Source: Bacteroidales bacterium UBA3289
GTDB taxonomy: Bacteria > Bacteroidota > Bacteroidia > Bacteroidales > UBA932
NCBI GenBank assembly: GCA_002361625.1
Contig: DETL01000034.1
Location: 1 to 36,896, forward strand
Direction of reading: 5' to 3'
Length of the DNA stretch: 36,896 nucleotides
Shown piece after piece: positions 8,039-17,651 of this stretch. Numbering within the stretch: the stretch's first letter is position 1; every line of letters begins with the position of its first letter. The translations under genes were made by a program, and so were the position numbers. The notes under the pieces were generated by a model, which did not search any database, was not told where the DNA came from, and saw only the letters and a program-made list of their open reading frames with translations.

Positions 8039-11000
8039 ATGACTAAGACACTGAAAACTGTCCTGGCATGCGCGCTCGCCGCGCTGCTCGGAACCGTCGG
8101 CCCGGCGCTGCAGGCGCAGGGTACGCGGACGGTCGGAGGTACCGTCTTGGACGAACGCGGGGAGCCCCTGTACGGCGCCTTCGTCGTCCAGCAGGGGACT
8201 TCCAACGGCGTCTCCACCGACTTGGACGGCAAGTACTCCATCCGGGTACCGGCCGGGCAGGTCGTCCTCGAATTCCAGTTCATCGGGTACACGACCCTCG
8301 CGAAGACCGTCCCGGCGTCGCAGGCCGTCCTCGACGTTACGATGTCGATGGACACCAACCTGATGGACGAGGTCGTGGTCACGGCCTTCGCCACCCAGAA
8401 GAAGGTGAACGTGACGGGCGCCATCTCCTCCGTGAACGGCAGCGACATCCTGTCGGCCCCGGTCTCCAACATCTCCAACGCCCTCATCGGCAACACCCCG
8501 GGCGTGGCCGGTCTCCAGACTTCCGGCGAGCCTGGCCGCAACGCGGCGAATATCTATGTCCGCGGTGTCTCCACCTACGGATCTTCCACCCCGCTCATCA
8601 TCATCGACGGGGTCGAGCAGGCGTCCGAGCAGGCCTTCGCCGAGTTCAATGCCATGGACCCGAACGAAATCCAGGGCATCAGCGTCCTCAAGGATGCGGC
8701 TTCCACGGCGGTCTATGGCGTCCGTGGTGCGAACGGCGTCATCATCGTGACGACCAAGCGCGGTTCCCAGGGTAAGCCGGTCATCAACTTCTCCGCCAAC
8801 TACGGCCTTACCCAGGCGACGCAGTTGCAGGAGGGCGTGACGGCCTACGAGTACGCCCTGTTCCGCAACGAGGCCATCCGCAACGAGCAGAAGGCCTATC
8901 CGGGCAACGAAGGCCTCAATTCGTACATCTATGACGACTACGACCTGTGGAAGTTCAAGAACAACCGCGACTTCACCCCGCAGGAAGTGGATGCGATGAC
9001 GAATCTCACCGACGCGCAGAAGGAGCAGCTCAAGAACAGCCCGGCCCTCTACTATGCCGACCACAACCTGTACAAGGAGCAGTTCAACAAGTTGGCGCCG
9101 CAGTACCAGGCGAACCTGAACGTGGCGGGCGGTACCGACCGGGTGAAGTACTTCGTTTCCTTCGGTTACTTCCGTCAGGAGGGTATCACGAGTTCCGTGC
9201 AGTACTACGGGGCCGACACCCGTTCCCTGTTCAACCGCTACAACTTCCGTTCGAACTTCGACATCAAGATCACCGACCGCACCACCCTCACCGTCAATTC
9301 CGCCGGCCAGTTCGGCGAGACCACGGGCCCGGGCAACGGCGCGGACGCCTACGACCTCTCCGGCCGTTACAAGATCATCATGCAGTACATCTACGACTGT
9401 AATCCGTTCATCAGCCCGGGCATCGTGGAGGACCATCTGATCAGCGGCTTCGCCGGCATCGCCGGTTCCGCCCAGAACCCCCTCGCCACGAAGACCAACA
9501 GCAGCATCGGTTTCCAGAACGCCGTGTACAACCTCCTGACGAGCGGAACGGCCACCGTCTACAACAGTCTTCTGGACAACACCCTGAAGTTGAACCACAA
9601 GATGGACTACCTGCTGAAGAACCTCTCTTCCCATGTCACGGTCTCCTATCAGGACAACTACAACCGGTATGTCCGGTACACCCCGTCCCTCCCTTCCTAC
9701 AGCATCCAGCGCAATGCGGAGAATCCGCTGAAGTATGACTTCTTCGGCGGCTCCATGGGCGGCGGCTCCTTCAATTCCTACGGCTATTCCAACTGGAACA
9801 AGTTCTATGTGGACGCCGGCTTCGACTGGAACGGATCCTTCGGGGACCACAACTGGTCGGCCCTCCTCCTGGGCAAGGCCTCCAAGTTCACGATGCCGTC
9901 CGACTCCTACCACGTGCCTTCCGGCATCATGGGTTTCGTGGGCCGTGTCACCTACAACTACGCCGACCGCTACATGGCCGAGGTGAACGTGGGTTACAAC
10001 GGTACCGAGCAGTTCGCGGAAGGACACCGGTTCGGTCTGTTCCCGGCCGTCTCGGTGGGTTGGGTTCCGACCCTGGAACCCTGGTTCCCCCAGAACGATG
10101 TCCTGAGTTTCCTGAAACTCCGCGCCTCTTACGGCGAGGTGGGTAACGACCAACTCGGCGCCAGCCGCCGGTATTACTACCTGCCCAACACCTGGAACCT
10201 GAACCAGGGCGGCTACTGGCTCGGAAACGGCGACGGATCGGCTCCCAACACCTATTTCGAAGGGGCGACCGAGGGCAGTCTCGGCAACAAGGACATCACC
10301 TGGGAGCGTGCCCGCAAGTTCGACGCCGGCGTGGAATCCAAGTTCTTCCGGAACCGCCTCTCCATCGACTATGACTGGTTCTACGAGAAGCGCAACAACA
10401 TCCTCACCACCCTGGGCATCATCCCGGCCATCTACGGCGTGAGCCAGAGCGATGTCCCGCCGGCCAACGTGGGTATTACGATGAACAAAGGTTACGAGGT
10501 CGTGGTGAACTGGACCGACAAGGTCGGTGACCTGCTTTATACGCTGGGTGCGGACCTGAGTTATTCCCGCAACAAGATCATCTACATGGCCGAGGCCAAC
10601 AACCCCTACGAGTGGATGAACAAGACCGGCCACATGATCGGCCAGCGTTTCGGCCTGCAGAGCGACGGCCTGTTCAACACCCAGGCCGAACTGGACGCCC
10701 GTCCCGAGAACACCTATACCGGCAACCAGGCCACCCTGGGCGACATCCGCTACAAGGACCTGGACGGGGACGGCAAGATCAACCAGAACGATGTGGGTCC
10801 CATCGGCTTCCCGCGCTACGCGATGTACCACTTTAACTTCAAGGTCCAGCTGGGCTACAAGGGCTTCGACCTGAAACTGCTCTTCACGGGCAGCAAGGAC
10901 GGTTCCTACTATCTGCCCAGCGGTTACACCATTCCGTTCTACAAGAACGCGGGCAATGCCTGGAAGTGGCAGTATGACGGCCGCTGGACCGAGGCGAAGT

Positions 11001-11326
11001 ACCTCGCCGGGGAGGAAATCACCTATCCCCGTGCCGTGTACTCCGGTGACACCTCCCACAACAACTTCCTGACCAGCGACTACTGGATGGTCTCCTCCGA
11101 CCACTTTAAGCTCAAGAACGTGGAGATCGGCTACACCTTCGACCTGGGCAAGGGCGGCCGCGACACCATCCTGCAGGGCGTGCGCCTGTATGTCAATGCG
11201 AATAACATCTATACTTTCCGGAACGCGCTGACCCGCTACGGCATCGACCCTGAAGCGACGGACGGCAGCACCTACGTGTATCCGCTCACCCGGATCATCA
11301 TGGCCGGCATCAGCTTCCGTTTCTAA
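8039..11326 (+). CDS. susC: SusC-like TonB-dependent outer-membrane transporter 1
   Basis: A 1095-residue SusC homologue of full length. After the signal peptide (ending ALQAQ) comes a carboxypeptidase-regulatory-like N-terminal extension (residues ~30-115, VGGTVLDERGEPLYGAF, then DLDGKYSIRVPAG), a TonB box-like MDEVVVTAFATQKK (~118-131), the plug (ALIGNTPGVAG, then IYVRGVSTYG and IIIDGVEQ), and a 22-strand-type barrel ending in Phe (ISFRF), as outer-membrane barrels do. A DLDGDGKINQND loop near residue 909 is typical of SusC. It would import glycan oligosaccharides with its SusD lid, powered by TonB. Its place directly after the GH26 mannanase suggests manno-oligosaccharides as cargo. Confidence 0.95.
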   Translation: MTKTLKTVLACALAALLGTVGPALQAQGTRTVGGTVLDERGEPLYGAFVVQQGTSNGVSTDLDGKYSIRVPAGQVVLEFQFIGYTTLAKTVPASQAVLDVTMSMDTNLMDEVVVTAFATQKKVNVTGAISSVNGSDILSAPVSNISNALIGNTPGVAGLQTSGEPGRNAANIYVRGVSTYGSSTPLIIIDGVEQASEQAFAEFNAMDPNEIQGISVLKDAASTAVYGVRGANGVIIVTTKRGSQGKPVINFSANYGLTQATQLQEGVTAYEYALFRNEAIRNEQKAYPGNEGLNSYIYDDYDLWKFKNNRDFTPQEVDAMTNLTDAQKEQLKNSPALYYADHNLYKEQFNKLAPQYQANLNVAGGTDRVKYFVSFGYFRQEGITSSVQYYGADTRSLFNRYNFRSNFDIKITDRTTLTVNSAGQFGETTGPGNGADAYDLSGRYKIIMQYIYDCNPFISPGIVEDHLISGFAGIAGSAQNPLATKTNSSIGFQNAVYNLLTSGTATVYNSLLDNTLKLNHKMDYLLKNLSSHVTVSYQDNYNRYVRYTPSLPSYSIQRNAENPLKYDFFGGSMGGGSFNSYGYSNWNKFYVDAGFDWNGSFGDHNWSALLLGKASKFTMPSDSYHVPSGIMGFVGRVTYNYADRYMAEVNVGYNGTEQFAEGHRFGLFPAVSVGWVPTLEPWFPQNDVLSFLKLRASYGEVGNDQLGASRRYYYLPNTWNLNQGGYWLGNGDGSAPNTYFEGATEGSLGNKDITWERARKFDAGVESKFFRNRLSIDYDWFYEKRNNILTTLGIIPAIYGVSQSDVPPANVGITMNKGYEVVVNWTDKVGDLLYTLGADLSYSRNKIIYMAEANNPYEWMNKTGHMIGQRFGLQSDGLFNTQAELDARPENTYTGNQATLGDIRYKDLDGDGKINQNDVGPIGFPRYAMYHFNFKVQLGYKGFDLKLLFTGSKDGSYYLPSGYTIPFYKNAGNAWKWQYDGRWTEAKYLAGEEITYPRAVYSGDTSHNNFLTSDYWMVSSDHFKLKNVEIGYTFDLGKGGRDTILQGVRLYVNANNIYTFRNALTRYGIDPEATDGSTYVYPLTRIIMAGISFRF

Positions 11327-11339
11327 AACTCCGCGAGAC

Positions 11340-13166
11340 ATGAAAAAGATTATCACCATACTCTTCACGACGGCGGTTCTGTCCGTCACCTCGTGCAGCC
11401 TCTTCCTCGAGAAGCCGGATACCACGGGTACCGTGGACCAGGAGGCCGTGTTCTCCACCACGAAAAATGCCCGCGCCGCCCTGATGTCCTGCTATCGCAA
11501 CGTCCTCCGCCACGGCTGGCCGGGCGGCATGGGCATCGGCCACTGTACCTACGGGGCCATCTCCGGCGAGGTGGGCCGCGGCTACAACTGGCACGGCAGT
11601 TACCATATCTCCCAGCAGGGCCTGACCGTGAACGGCACGGACGGCTCCGACGCGGGTGCCGAGAATTACGGCAACAACTGGCGCTTCATCCGGGAGTGCT
11701 ACATCGTCATCGAAAATGTGGACAACGTCGCGGACATGTCCGACGCGGACAAGGCCGTGATCAAGGCCGAAGCCACGGCGCTCATCGCCTATCGCTACAT
11801 GGGCATGTTCTACCGCTACGGCGGCGTGCCCATCGTGGAGAAGTCCTTCGAATCCTCCGACGACCTGAGCGCCCCGCGCGCCTCGCTCGCCGAGATGGTC
11901 GAATTCATCTCCCGCCTTTGCGACGAGGCCGCCGAGGTCCTTCCCGCCAAGTGGGACGGGGCCAACACCGGCCGCATGACCAAGGGTGCCGCCCTGGCCA
12001 TCAAGGCCCGGACGCTGCTTTTCGCCGCCCGTCCGCTGTTCAACAGTGCGACGCCTTACCTGGACAACGGCGAACACAATGACTTGATCTGCTTCGGAAA
12101 CGCGGACAAGGAGCGCTGGAAGGCGGCCATCGACGCCAACGAGGCGGTCCTCGCCTGGGCGGCCGCGAACGGCGTGGCCCTCCTGAACACCGGCGGCGCC
12201 GGTGCGGGGCAGCCCAATCCGAATGCTTTCGACGACTACGGCAAGGCGACGTCGGTCCCCGCCAACGAGGAACTGATCCTCGCCTACAAGTTCGACGACA
12301 CCGGCGGCTGGGATCCGCTCGTGAACTTCATCAACACCTCCCGTTACCAGGGCAACAACCGCTACGATACGGACTGCAGCGGCGTCCTGACGAACCACTT
12401 GGAGAAGTACTGGGCCGCCGACGGCTCCGAGATGTCCTGGCCGAAGGTCGGTGACGCGCTTCCGCGGAGCGGCTCGGACTGGATCGCCAACGTCGCGAAG
12501 ATCGAGCCGCGCGCCAAGGCCGACATCAAGTTCGGTGGTCACGACTCCGCGAACAATCCCGGCGACTATTACTGGCAGAATGCCGGCTGGAACCGCGGCG
12601 GCTATGCGGCGGACAAGGACAAGGGCGACGTTTTCCCCAATGCCATCGACAGTGACAAGGGCTGCGGCGAGCGCACGAAGTTCTTCTACCATGCGGGCAG
12701 CCGTACCTGGTTCGAACCGCCGCTCTTCCGCCTGGCCGAGACCTACCTCAATCTGGCAGAGGCCTACAACGAGTACGGCAACAGCGCCAAGGCCCTGGAG
12801 AACCTGAACAAGGTCCACAACCGCGCCGGCCTTCCGGCCGTCACCGAGACTGACCAGGCGAAACTCCGTGCCATCATCCAGCGGGAGTGCGCCGTGGAAT
12901 TCTTCCAGGAGAACCACCGCTACTACGACGTGAAACACTGGAAACTGGCCGATATCGACAAGGGTATCTGCGGCGGCACGATGCGGATGCTCCAGTTCAA
13001 CATCAAGAACGATGACAGTGTGGTCTGGCCGTACGCGGCGGAGAATGTCGAGACTTACTGGGACGCCGTCGCCTACAATTCCTACTGGTCCGACGCGATG
13101 TTCCTGGAGCCGTTCCCGCAGACCGAAATCAACAAGGGAACCATCACGCAGAACCCCGGTTATTGA
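11340..13166 (+). CDS. susD: SusD-like glycan-binding lipoprotein 1
   Basis: A 608-residue SusD/RagB homologue, lipoprotein signal ending SVTSC (Cys 19), starting 13 bases after susC 1. The N-terminal part has the usual SusD pattern (FLEKPDTTGTVDQEAVFSTTKNA), a helical tetratricopeptide-like core (AEATALIAYRYMGMFYRYGGVPIV; GAALAIKARTLLFAA) and a C-terminal region ending in RGCAVEFF-like and ITQNPGY segments. The segment ALENLNKVHNRAGLP followed by IQRECAVEFFQENHRYYDVKHW is diagnostic of the family. It acts as the lid and extracellular binding subunit of SusC 1. At about 600 residues it is slightly longer than many SusD proteins. Confidence 0.95.
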   Translation: MKKIITILFTTAVLSVTSCSLFLEKPDTTGTVDQEAVFSTTKNARAALMSCYRNVLRHGWPGGMGIGHCTYGAISGEVGRGYNWHGSYHISQQGLTVNGTDGSDAGAENYGNNWRFIRECYIVIENVDNVADMSDADKAVIKAEATALIAYRYMGMFYRYGGVPIVEKSFESSDDLSAPRASLAEMVEFISRLCDEAAEVLPAKWDGANTGRMTKGAALAIKARTLLFAARPLFNSATPYLDNGEHNDLICFGNADKERWKAAIDANEAVLAWAAANGVALLNTGGAGAGQPNPNAFDDYGKATSVPANEELILAYKFDDTGGWDPLVNFINTSRYQGNNRYDTDCSGVLTNHLEKYWAADGSEMSWPKVGDALPRSGSDWIANVAKIEPRAKADIKFGGHDSANNPGDYYWQNAGWNRGGYAADKDKGDVFPNAIDSDKGCGERTKFFYHAGSRTWFEPPLFRLAETYLNLAEAYNEYGNSAKALENLNKVHNRAGLPAVTETDQAKLRAIIQRECAVEFFQENHRYYDVKHWKLADIDKGICGGTMRMLQFNIKNDDSVVWPYAAENVETYWDAVAYNSYWSDAMFLEPFPQTEINKGTITQNPGY

Positions 13167-13170
13167 TTGA

Positions 13171-13178
13171 AAGGAGGA
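13171..13178 (+). promoter_or_regulatory. strong Shine-Dalgarno for susC 2
   Basis: AAGGAGGA lies five bases before the ATG at 13184 and four bases after the susD 1 stop. Such a full anti-16S match is rare elsewhere in this window and decides the start of the second susC over the TTG at 13163. Confidence 0.7.
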
Positions 13179-13183
13179 TTGCT

Positions 13184-15973
13184 ATGAAACAATTGATTGC
13201 TAGATATTCCGCGCTCCTTTGCGCCTTTCTCTCGGCCGTGACGCTCTCGGCCCAGGAATACGGCACGGGCGCCATTTCCACCGCCTCCGGCGACCAACTT
13301 TACAAGACCGAGAACGCCAACCTGTCCAATACCTTCGCCGGTGCCTTCAACGGGCTCGCGGTGATGCAGGGAAGCGGCGAACTGGGCAACAACACGGCCA
13401 AGTGGCTTGTCCGCGGCATGGGATCCTACGGCGTGGGCTCCTGGTCCACCGCCAAGATCTTCGTGGACGGGTTCGAGGTGAACAAGGAGTATATGTCCGC
13501 CATCTCGCCGGCCGAGATCGAGAAGGTCGAAGTCCTCAAGGACGCTGCGGCCCTCGCCCTCTACGGTGAACGGGGCGCCAACGGTGTCATCCGGATCACC
13601 ACCCGTCGCGGCGTGGAAGGCCGTCCGACCGTGAGCGCCCGCGTGCGCTACGGCCTGCAGGCCCCCGCTTCCCTCCAGAAGCCCCTGGGCTCCTATGAAT
13701 TCGCGTCCCTGTACAACCAGGCCGTCTCCAACGACAACGGCATGGTCTGGACTCCGGCGTACAGCCAGTCCCAACTCGATGCCTATAAGAACGGCACCGG
13801 CGTGGACGTGGACTGGTACGGCCAGGCGATGCGTTCCTTCGGCCAGTTCCGGGATGCCGACGTCATCCTGAACGGCGGTTCCAAGGACGCCCGCTACAAT
13901 GTGAACCTGGATTACCTGGGCAATTCCGGCCTGCTGTCGGCCAAGAATTCCGACGCGGCCCGGAACCTCGGCTACGACCGCTTCAATATCCGGGCGAATC
14001 TGGATTTCAACGTCCTGAAGATCTTCGAGGTCCGCTTCGACATGGGCGGCCGGATCGAGATGCTGCACCGTCCGAACTATGCCGTGTCCAGCCTCTTCGG
14101 CGACCTCGCCCGCTATCCGTCCAATATCTATGACGTCTATGACGACGCGGAGCGGACGCACCTGAGCGGTACGGCCGTGTATCCCAACAACCCGTACGCT
14201 TCCGTCAACGAACTGGGCTGGTATTCCTACAAGGGACGCAGCCTGCAGACGAACCTCGCCGTGCGGGAACGCCTGGATATGATCGCCAAGGGCCTGTATC
14301 TGGAAAAGGCGGTGTCGCTGTACAGCTACACGCTCAGCACCTATTCCAAGACAAAGGACTACGCCCGCTGGCACAACGGCGTCAATACCACCACCAACCA
14401 GACCACGACTATCACCGCCAGTGGCTACGGCTCCGGCGGCATGCAGGACTGGAAGCAGGGCCGGCTCACCCTTGGTTACGACAAGACGGAAGGCCCGCAT
14501 TATGTGAGCGCCGCCTTGAACGGCTACGTGTCCGCCTACAAGGGTGACGGCTACTTCTCCTATAAGTACAACACGCTGAACCTGAACGGATACGTGAAGT
14601 ACGACTATGACCACCGGTACATCCTGGAGGCCGCCTTCTCCGAGTTCGGCAACGACGCCTATGCGCCGGGACACCGCTGGGCCTTCTATCCGACGGGCTC
14701 TTTCGCCTGGGTCCTCTCCAATGAGGATTTCCTCAAGGGATCGGCCTTCAGCCTCCTGAAACTGCGCGCGTCGGCGGGTCTTTCCGGTTTCTCCGATTCC
14801 GGTTCGACCTCGGTCCTTGCGGATTACTCCTCCAACGGACGCTACCTGTTCAAGGATTACTACACCTACAGCTACATCGGTTCCTTCTACACCGGTGCCA
14901 CCAATCCGGCCTGGCAGAGCACCCTCGTCCCGATGTTCGTCCCCAATGAGGACGTGCACGCCGAGAAGAGCCTCAAGTTCAACGTGGGTCTGGACGCCCG
15001 GGTCGGCGGGTTCTCGCTGACGGCGGACGCCTTCCTGGACAAGCGGTCCGACATCCTCACCCTGGACAACTCCCTGATGGGCTACTACGGCAAGCAGTAC
15101 AGCTTCTCCAACATCGGCAGAATGACCAACAAGGGTGTCGAGTTGGAGATGGCTTACGAGGGCGGCAGCGGTGATTTCGGCTACCGGATCTTCGGATCGG
15201 CCGCCTATACGCACAACACTGTGGACTATATGGCGGAGGTCACGCCGGCCAATGCCTTCAGCGCCGCCACGGGCCGTTCCTACGGCACGTACATCGGCCT
15301 GGTGGCCGACGGATTCTATGACATCGACGACTTCGACGACGCCGGGAACCTCGTCTCCGGCATCGCCCTGCCGGCCTTCGGCGCCGTGCAGCCGGGTGAC
15401 GTGAAGTACCTGGACCTGGACAAGAATGGCATCGTGGACCAGAACGACGTCACCAAGATCGGCCGCAGTTGGGTCCCCGAATGGAACTTCGCCTTCGGCG
15501 GAAAGGTCTCCTACAAGGGCTTCGACCTCGAATGCCTGTTCCAGGGCATGGCCGGGGTGAGCGCGAACCTGCTGGACAACTGGACCCAGACCGTCGCCTT
15601 CGTGGACAACGGCAACGCCTACCCCATCGCGAAGGGCGCCTGGGCCTACTATCCCACGGAAGGGATCGACAACCGTGCGAACGCCACCTACCCGCGTCTC
15701 ACCACGCAGGGCAATTCCAACAACTACCGGGCGAGTTCCCTGTGGATCAAGGACGCTTCCTTCCTGAAACTGAGAAATGTCGAACTGGGCTACACCTTCG
15801 CTTCCAAGGATTCGGACAAGGCCGGTGTCAAGGCTTTCCGCTGCTTCGTGAACGGACAGAACCTCCTCACTTTCAGCCCGCTGCTGAAAGAGTGGGGGCG
15901 GGATCCTGAGAACCTTTCCGGATTGTATCCTACGCTGAAATCCTTCAATGCCGGTATCGCCATAACTTTCTAA
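13184..15973 (+). CDS. susC: SusC-like TonB-dependent transporter 2, short form without N-terminal extension
   Basis: A 929-residue SusC homologue. The signal peptide (MKQLIARYSALLCAF, ending LSAQ) is followed at once by the plug: EYGTGAISTASGDQLYKTEN, then WLVRGMGSYG, KIFVDGFEV and EVLKDAAALALYG. The carboxypeptidase-like extension (about 85 residues in SusC 1) and a DEVVVT-type TonB box are both absent. The barrel is complete, with the DLDKNGIVDQND loop near residue 752 and a terminal Phe (GIAITF). The start at 13184 has a strong Shine-Dalgarno, and only four bases separate the susD 1 stop from that site, so no upstream exon-like extension is possible. It pairs with the SusD that follows. 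The substrate may differ from that of pair 1. Confidence 0.92.
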   Translation: MKQLIARYSALLCAFLSAVTLSAQEYGTGAISTASGDQLYKTENANLSNTFAGAFNGLAVMQGSGELGNNTAKWLVRGMGSYGVGSWSTAKIFVDGFEVNKEYMSAISPAEIEKVEVLKDAAALALYGERGANGVIRITTRRGVEGRPTVSARVRYGLQAPASLQKPLGSYEFASLYNQAVSNDNGMVWTPAYSQSQLDAYKNGTGVDVDWYGQAMRSFGQFRDADVILNGGSKDARYNVNLDYLGNSGLLSAKNSDAARNLGYDRFNIRANLDFNVLKIFEVRFDMGGRIEMLHRPNYAVSSLFGDLARYPSNIYDVYDDAERTHLSGTAVYPNNPYASVNELGWYSYKGRSLQTNLAVRERLDMIAKGLYLEKAVSLYSYTLSTYSKTKDYARWHNGVNTTTNQTTTITASGYGSGGMQDWKQGRLTLGYDKTEGPHYVSAALNGYVSAYKGDGYFSYKYNTLNLNGYVKYDYDHRYILEAAFSEFGNDAYAPGHRWAFYPTGSFAWVLSNEDFLKGSAFSLLKLRASAGLSGFSDSGSTSVLADYSSNGRYLFKDYYTYSYIGSFYTGATNPAWQSTLVPMFVPNEDVHAEKSLKFNVGLDARVGGFSLTADAFLDKRSDILTLDNSLMGYYGKQYSFSNIGRMTNKGVELEMAYEGGSGDFGYRIFGSAAYTHNTVDYMAEVTPANAFSAATGRSYGTYIGLVADGFYDIDDFDDAGNLVSGIALPAFGAVQPGDVKYLDLDKNGIVDQNDVTKIGRSWVPEWNFAFGGKVSYKGFDLECLFQGMAGVSANLLDNWTQTVAFVDNGNAYPIAKGAWAYYPTEGIDNRANATYPRLTTQGNSNNYRASSLWIKDASFLKLRNVELGYTFASKDSDKAGVKAFRCFVNGQNLLTFSPLLKEWGRDPENLSGLYPTLKSFNAGIAITF

Positions 15974-15985
15974 AGAGCATCTGAG

Positions 15986-17650
15986 ATGAAAACAAGATAT
16001 ATCGCACTGGCCATCCTGGCGGCAGCCCTCACCGTTTCCTGCGACAAGTTCCTGGACACCAGCCTGGACCTGAACTCCTCCGGGGAAACCGTGGAAACCA
16101 ACCGCGGTACCATCTGGAGTTTCGCGAACGCGTTCTATTCCCCGATCATCTACGGGTATGGCGTGCTGGACGGCAACTTGTTCGCCGCTGCCTCCGACGA
16201 GGCGCAGCAGACGGCCGCGTCCTCCAATGCCCTATTCTTCAACAAGGGCATGCTCAATGCGAGCGTGAACCCGATGTGGACCTACTACAACAACTGCTAC
16301 GAAGGGATCCGCGCGGCGAACTTCTTCCTAGACTATGTGGCTGACGGGAAGGGCGTGGCCCTGCTGCAACTCAACCGCAACCTGATCACCGATGCGGCGA
16401 GTTATGCCCGCGACCTCGCTTCCCTGAACTGGTACATCGCCGAGGCCCATGTCGCCCGCGCCTATTACTACAGCGAACTGATCAAGATGTACGGCGGCGT
16501 TCCCATCGTCGAACAGACCCAGCAGCAGAGTGGCGGCGCACTCGTGGAGCGTTCCTCCTACGACGCCTGCGTGGAGTACATCGTGAAGGAAATCGACGGC
16601 TGGAAGGACCAACTCGCCCTGAACTGGGATGCCGACAACACCCGTGAAGGCCGGTTCACCCTGGGCGCCGCGCTGGCCATCAAGGCGCGCACCCTGCTCT
16701 ATGCCGCCTCTCCACTGCACAATCCTTCGAACGACCGCGCCAAGTGGGTCCGGGCTGCAGAGGCCGCCAATGAACTGATTTCCAATACGAACCTGTCCTA
16801 TACGCTGGACAGCGACTATGAGGCCCTTTTCCGCGGAGGCAACTCCCTGGGAAGCAAGGAGGCCATCTACATCGTCCGCCGCGCCGCGAACAATACGATG
16901 GAGACGAACAATTACCCGATCGCCACCTCCGGCGGAAAGAGCGGCGTATGCCCGACCGAGAACCTGGTTTCGGCCTATGAGTGGATAGGCGAACCTGACC
17001 CGGCCGACCCGTACGCCAACCGCGATCCGCGCCTTGCCGCTTCCGTCGTCACGAACGGCAGCACCTGGAACGGCCGCGTCATCGCCCAGGGCGCCGGCGA
17101 GACCGACGACATGGCCCGGGCCAATGCCAGCAAGACCGGTTACTACCTCAAGAAGTTCCTCACCGACGGACTGAACCTCACCCAGGGCCAGACCGCCCAG
17201 CACAACTGGATCGCCTACCGCTATGCGGAGGTCCTGCTGAACTATGCGGAGGCCGTGAACGAGGCCTGGGGCCCGACCACGGTGCCTGCCGGTTTCCCGA
17301 TGAGCGCCGCCGAGGCCCTGCAGCAGGTTCGTAACCGCGCCAGCGTGAGTCTTCCGGCCGTAGCTGCGGGTACAGTCGATTCCTTCCGCAAGGCCGTCAA
17401 GCACGAGCGCCAGGTGGAACTCGCCTTCGAGGACCATCGCTACTGGGACCTTCTCCGCTGGAAGGATGCCATGACGGTGCTCAACCAGCCGGTCCAGGGC
17501 GTGAAAGTCACCCGTACGGGCAATACGTATTCCTACAGGGTCGTGGATGTGGCCGACCGTACTTTCGCCGCCCGCAACTATTACCTGCCGCTGATGCGTT
17601 CCGAAATCGAGAACGCTGCCGGAACGTTGGAACAGAACCCGGGTTATTGA
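15986..17650 (+). CDS. susD: SusD-like glycan-binding lipoprotein 2
   Basis: A 554-residue SusD/RagB homologue with lipoprotein signal ending LTVSC (Cys 19), followed by DKFLDTSLDLNSSGETVET, the common N-terminal SusD pattern. The helical core includes AEAHVARAYYYSELIKMYGG and GAALAIKARTLLYAASPL, and the C-terminal part shows YAEVLLNYAEAVNEAWG, LQQVRNRASVSLP, KHERQVELAFEDHRYWDLLR and a final EQNPGY, all diagnostic. It is 12 bases after susC 2 and one base before the DUF5060/GH5-like gene, so it belongs to the same transcript. It would be the surface lid of SusC 2. Confidence 0.95.
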   Translation: MKTRYIALAILAAALTVSCDKFLDTSLDLNSSGETVETNRGTIWSFANAFYSPIIYGYGVLDGNLFAAASDEAQQTAASSNALFFNKGMLNASVNPMWTYYNNCYEGIRAANFFLDYVADGKGVALLQLNRNLITDAASYARDLASLNWYIAEAHVARAYYYSELIKMYGGVPIVEQTQQQSGGALVERSSYDACVEYIVKEIDGWKDQLALNWDADNTREGRFTLGAALAIKARTLLYAASPLHNPSNDRAKWVRAAEAANELISNTNLSYTLDSDYEALFRGGNSLGSKEAIYIVRRAANNTMETNNYPIATSGGKSGVCPTENLVSAYEWIGEPDPADPYANRDPRLAASVVTNGSTWNGRVIAQGAGETDDMARANASKTGYYLKKFLTDGLNLTQGQTAQHNWIAYRYAEVLLNYAEAVNEAWGPTTVPAGFPMSAAEALQQVRNRASVSLPAVAAGTVDSFRKAVKHERQVELAFEDHRYWDLLRWKDAMTVLNQPVQGVKVTRTGNTYSYRVVDVADRTFAARNYYLPLMRSEIENAAGTLEQNPGY

Positions 17651-17651
17651 T

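Noticed and set aside
10759..10800. EF-hand-like Asp-rich loop in SusC 1 (and a similar one in SusC 2)
   Set aside because: DxDGDGKI-type loops are common to SusC barrels and are not evidence of a separate calcium-binding domain.
6626..11461. A 1611-codon open frame on the minus strand
   Set aside because: It lies antisense to GH26 and susC 1, is rich in Val, Gly, His and Asp without domains, and is explained by high GC at third codon positions suppressing stop codons on the opposite strand.
13163..13183. TTG start of susC 2 overlapping the susD stop
   Set aside because: The ATG at 13184 has a strong Shine-Dalgarno at the right distance and gives a better signal peptide.
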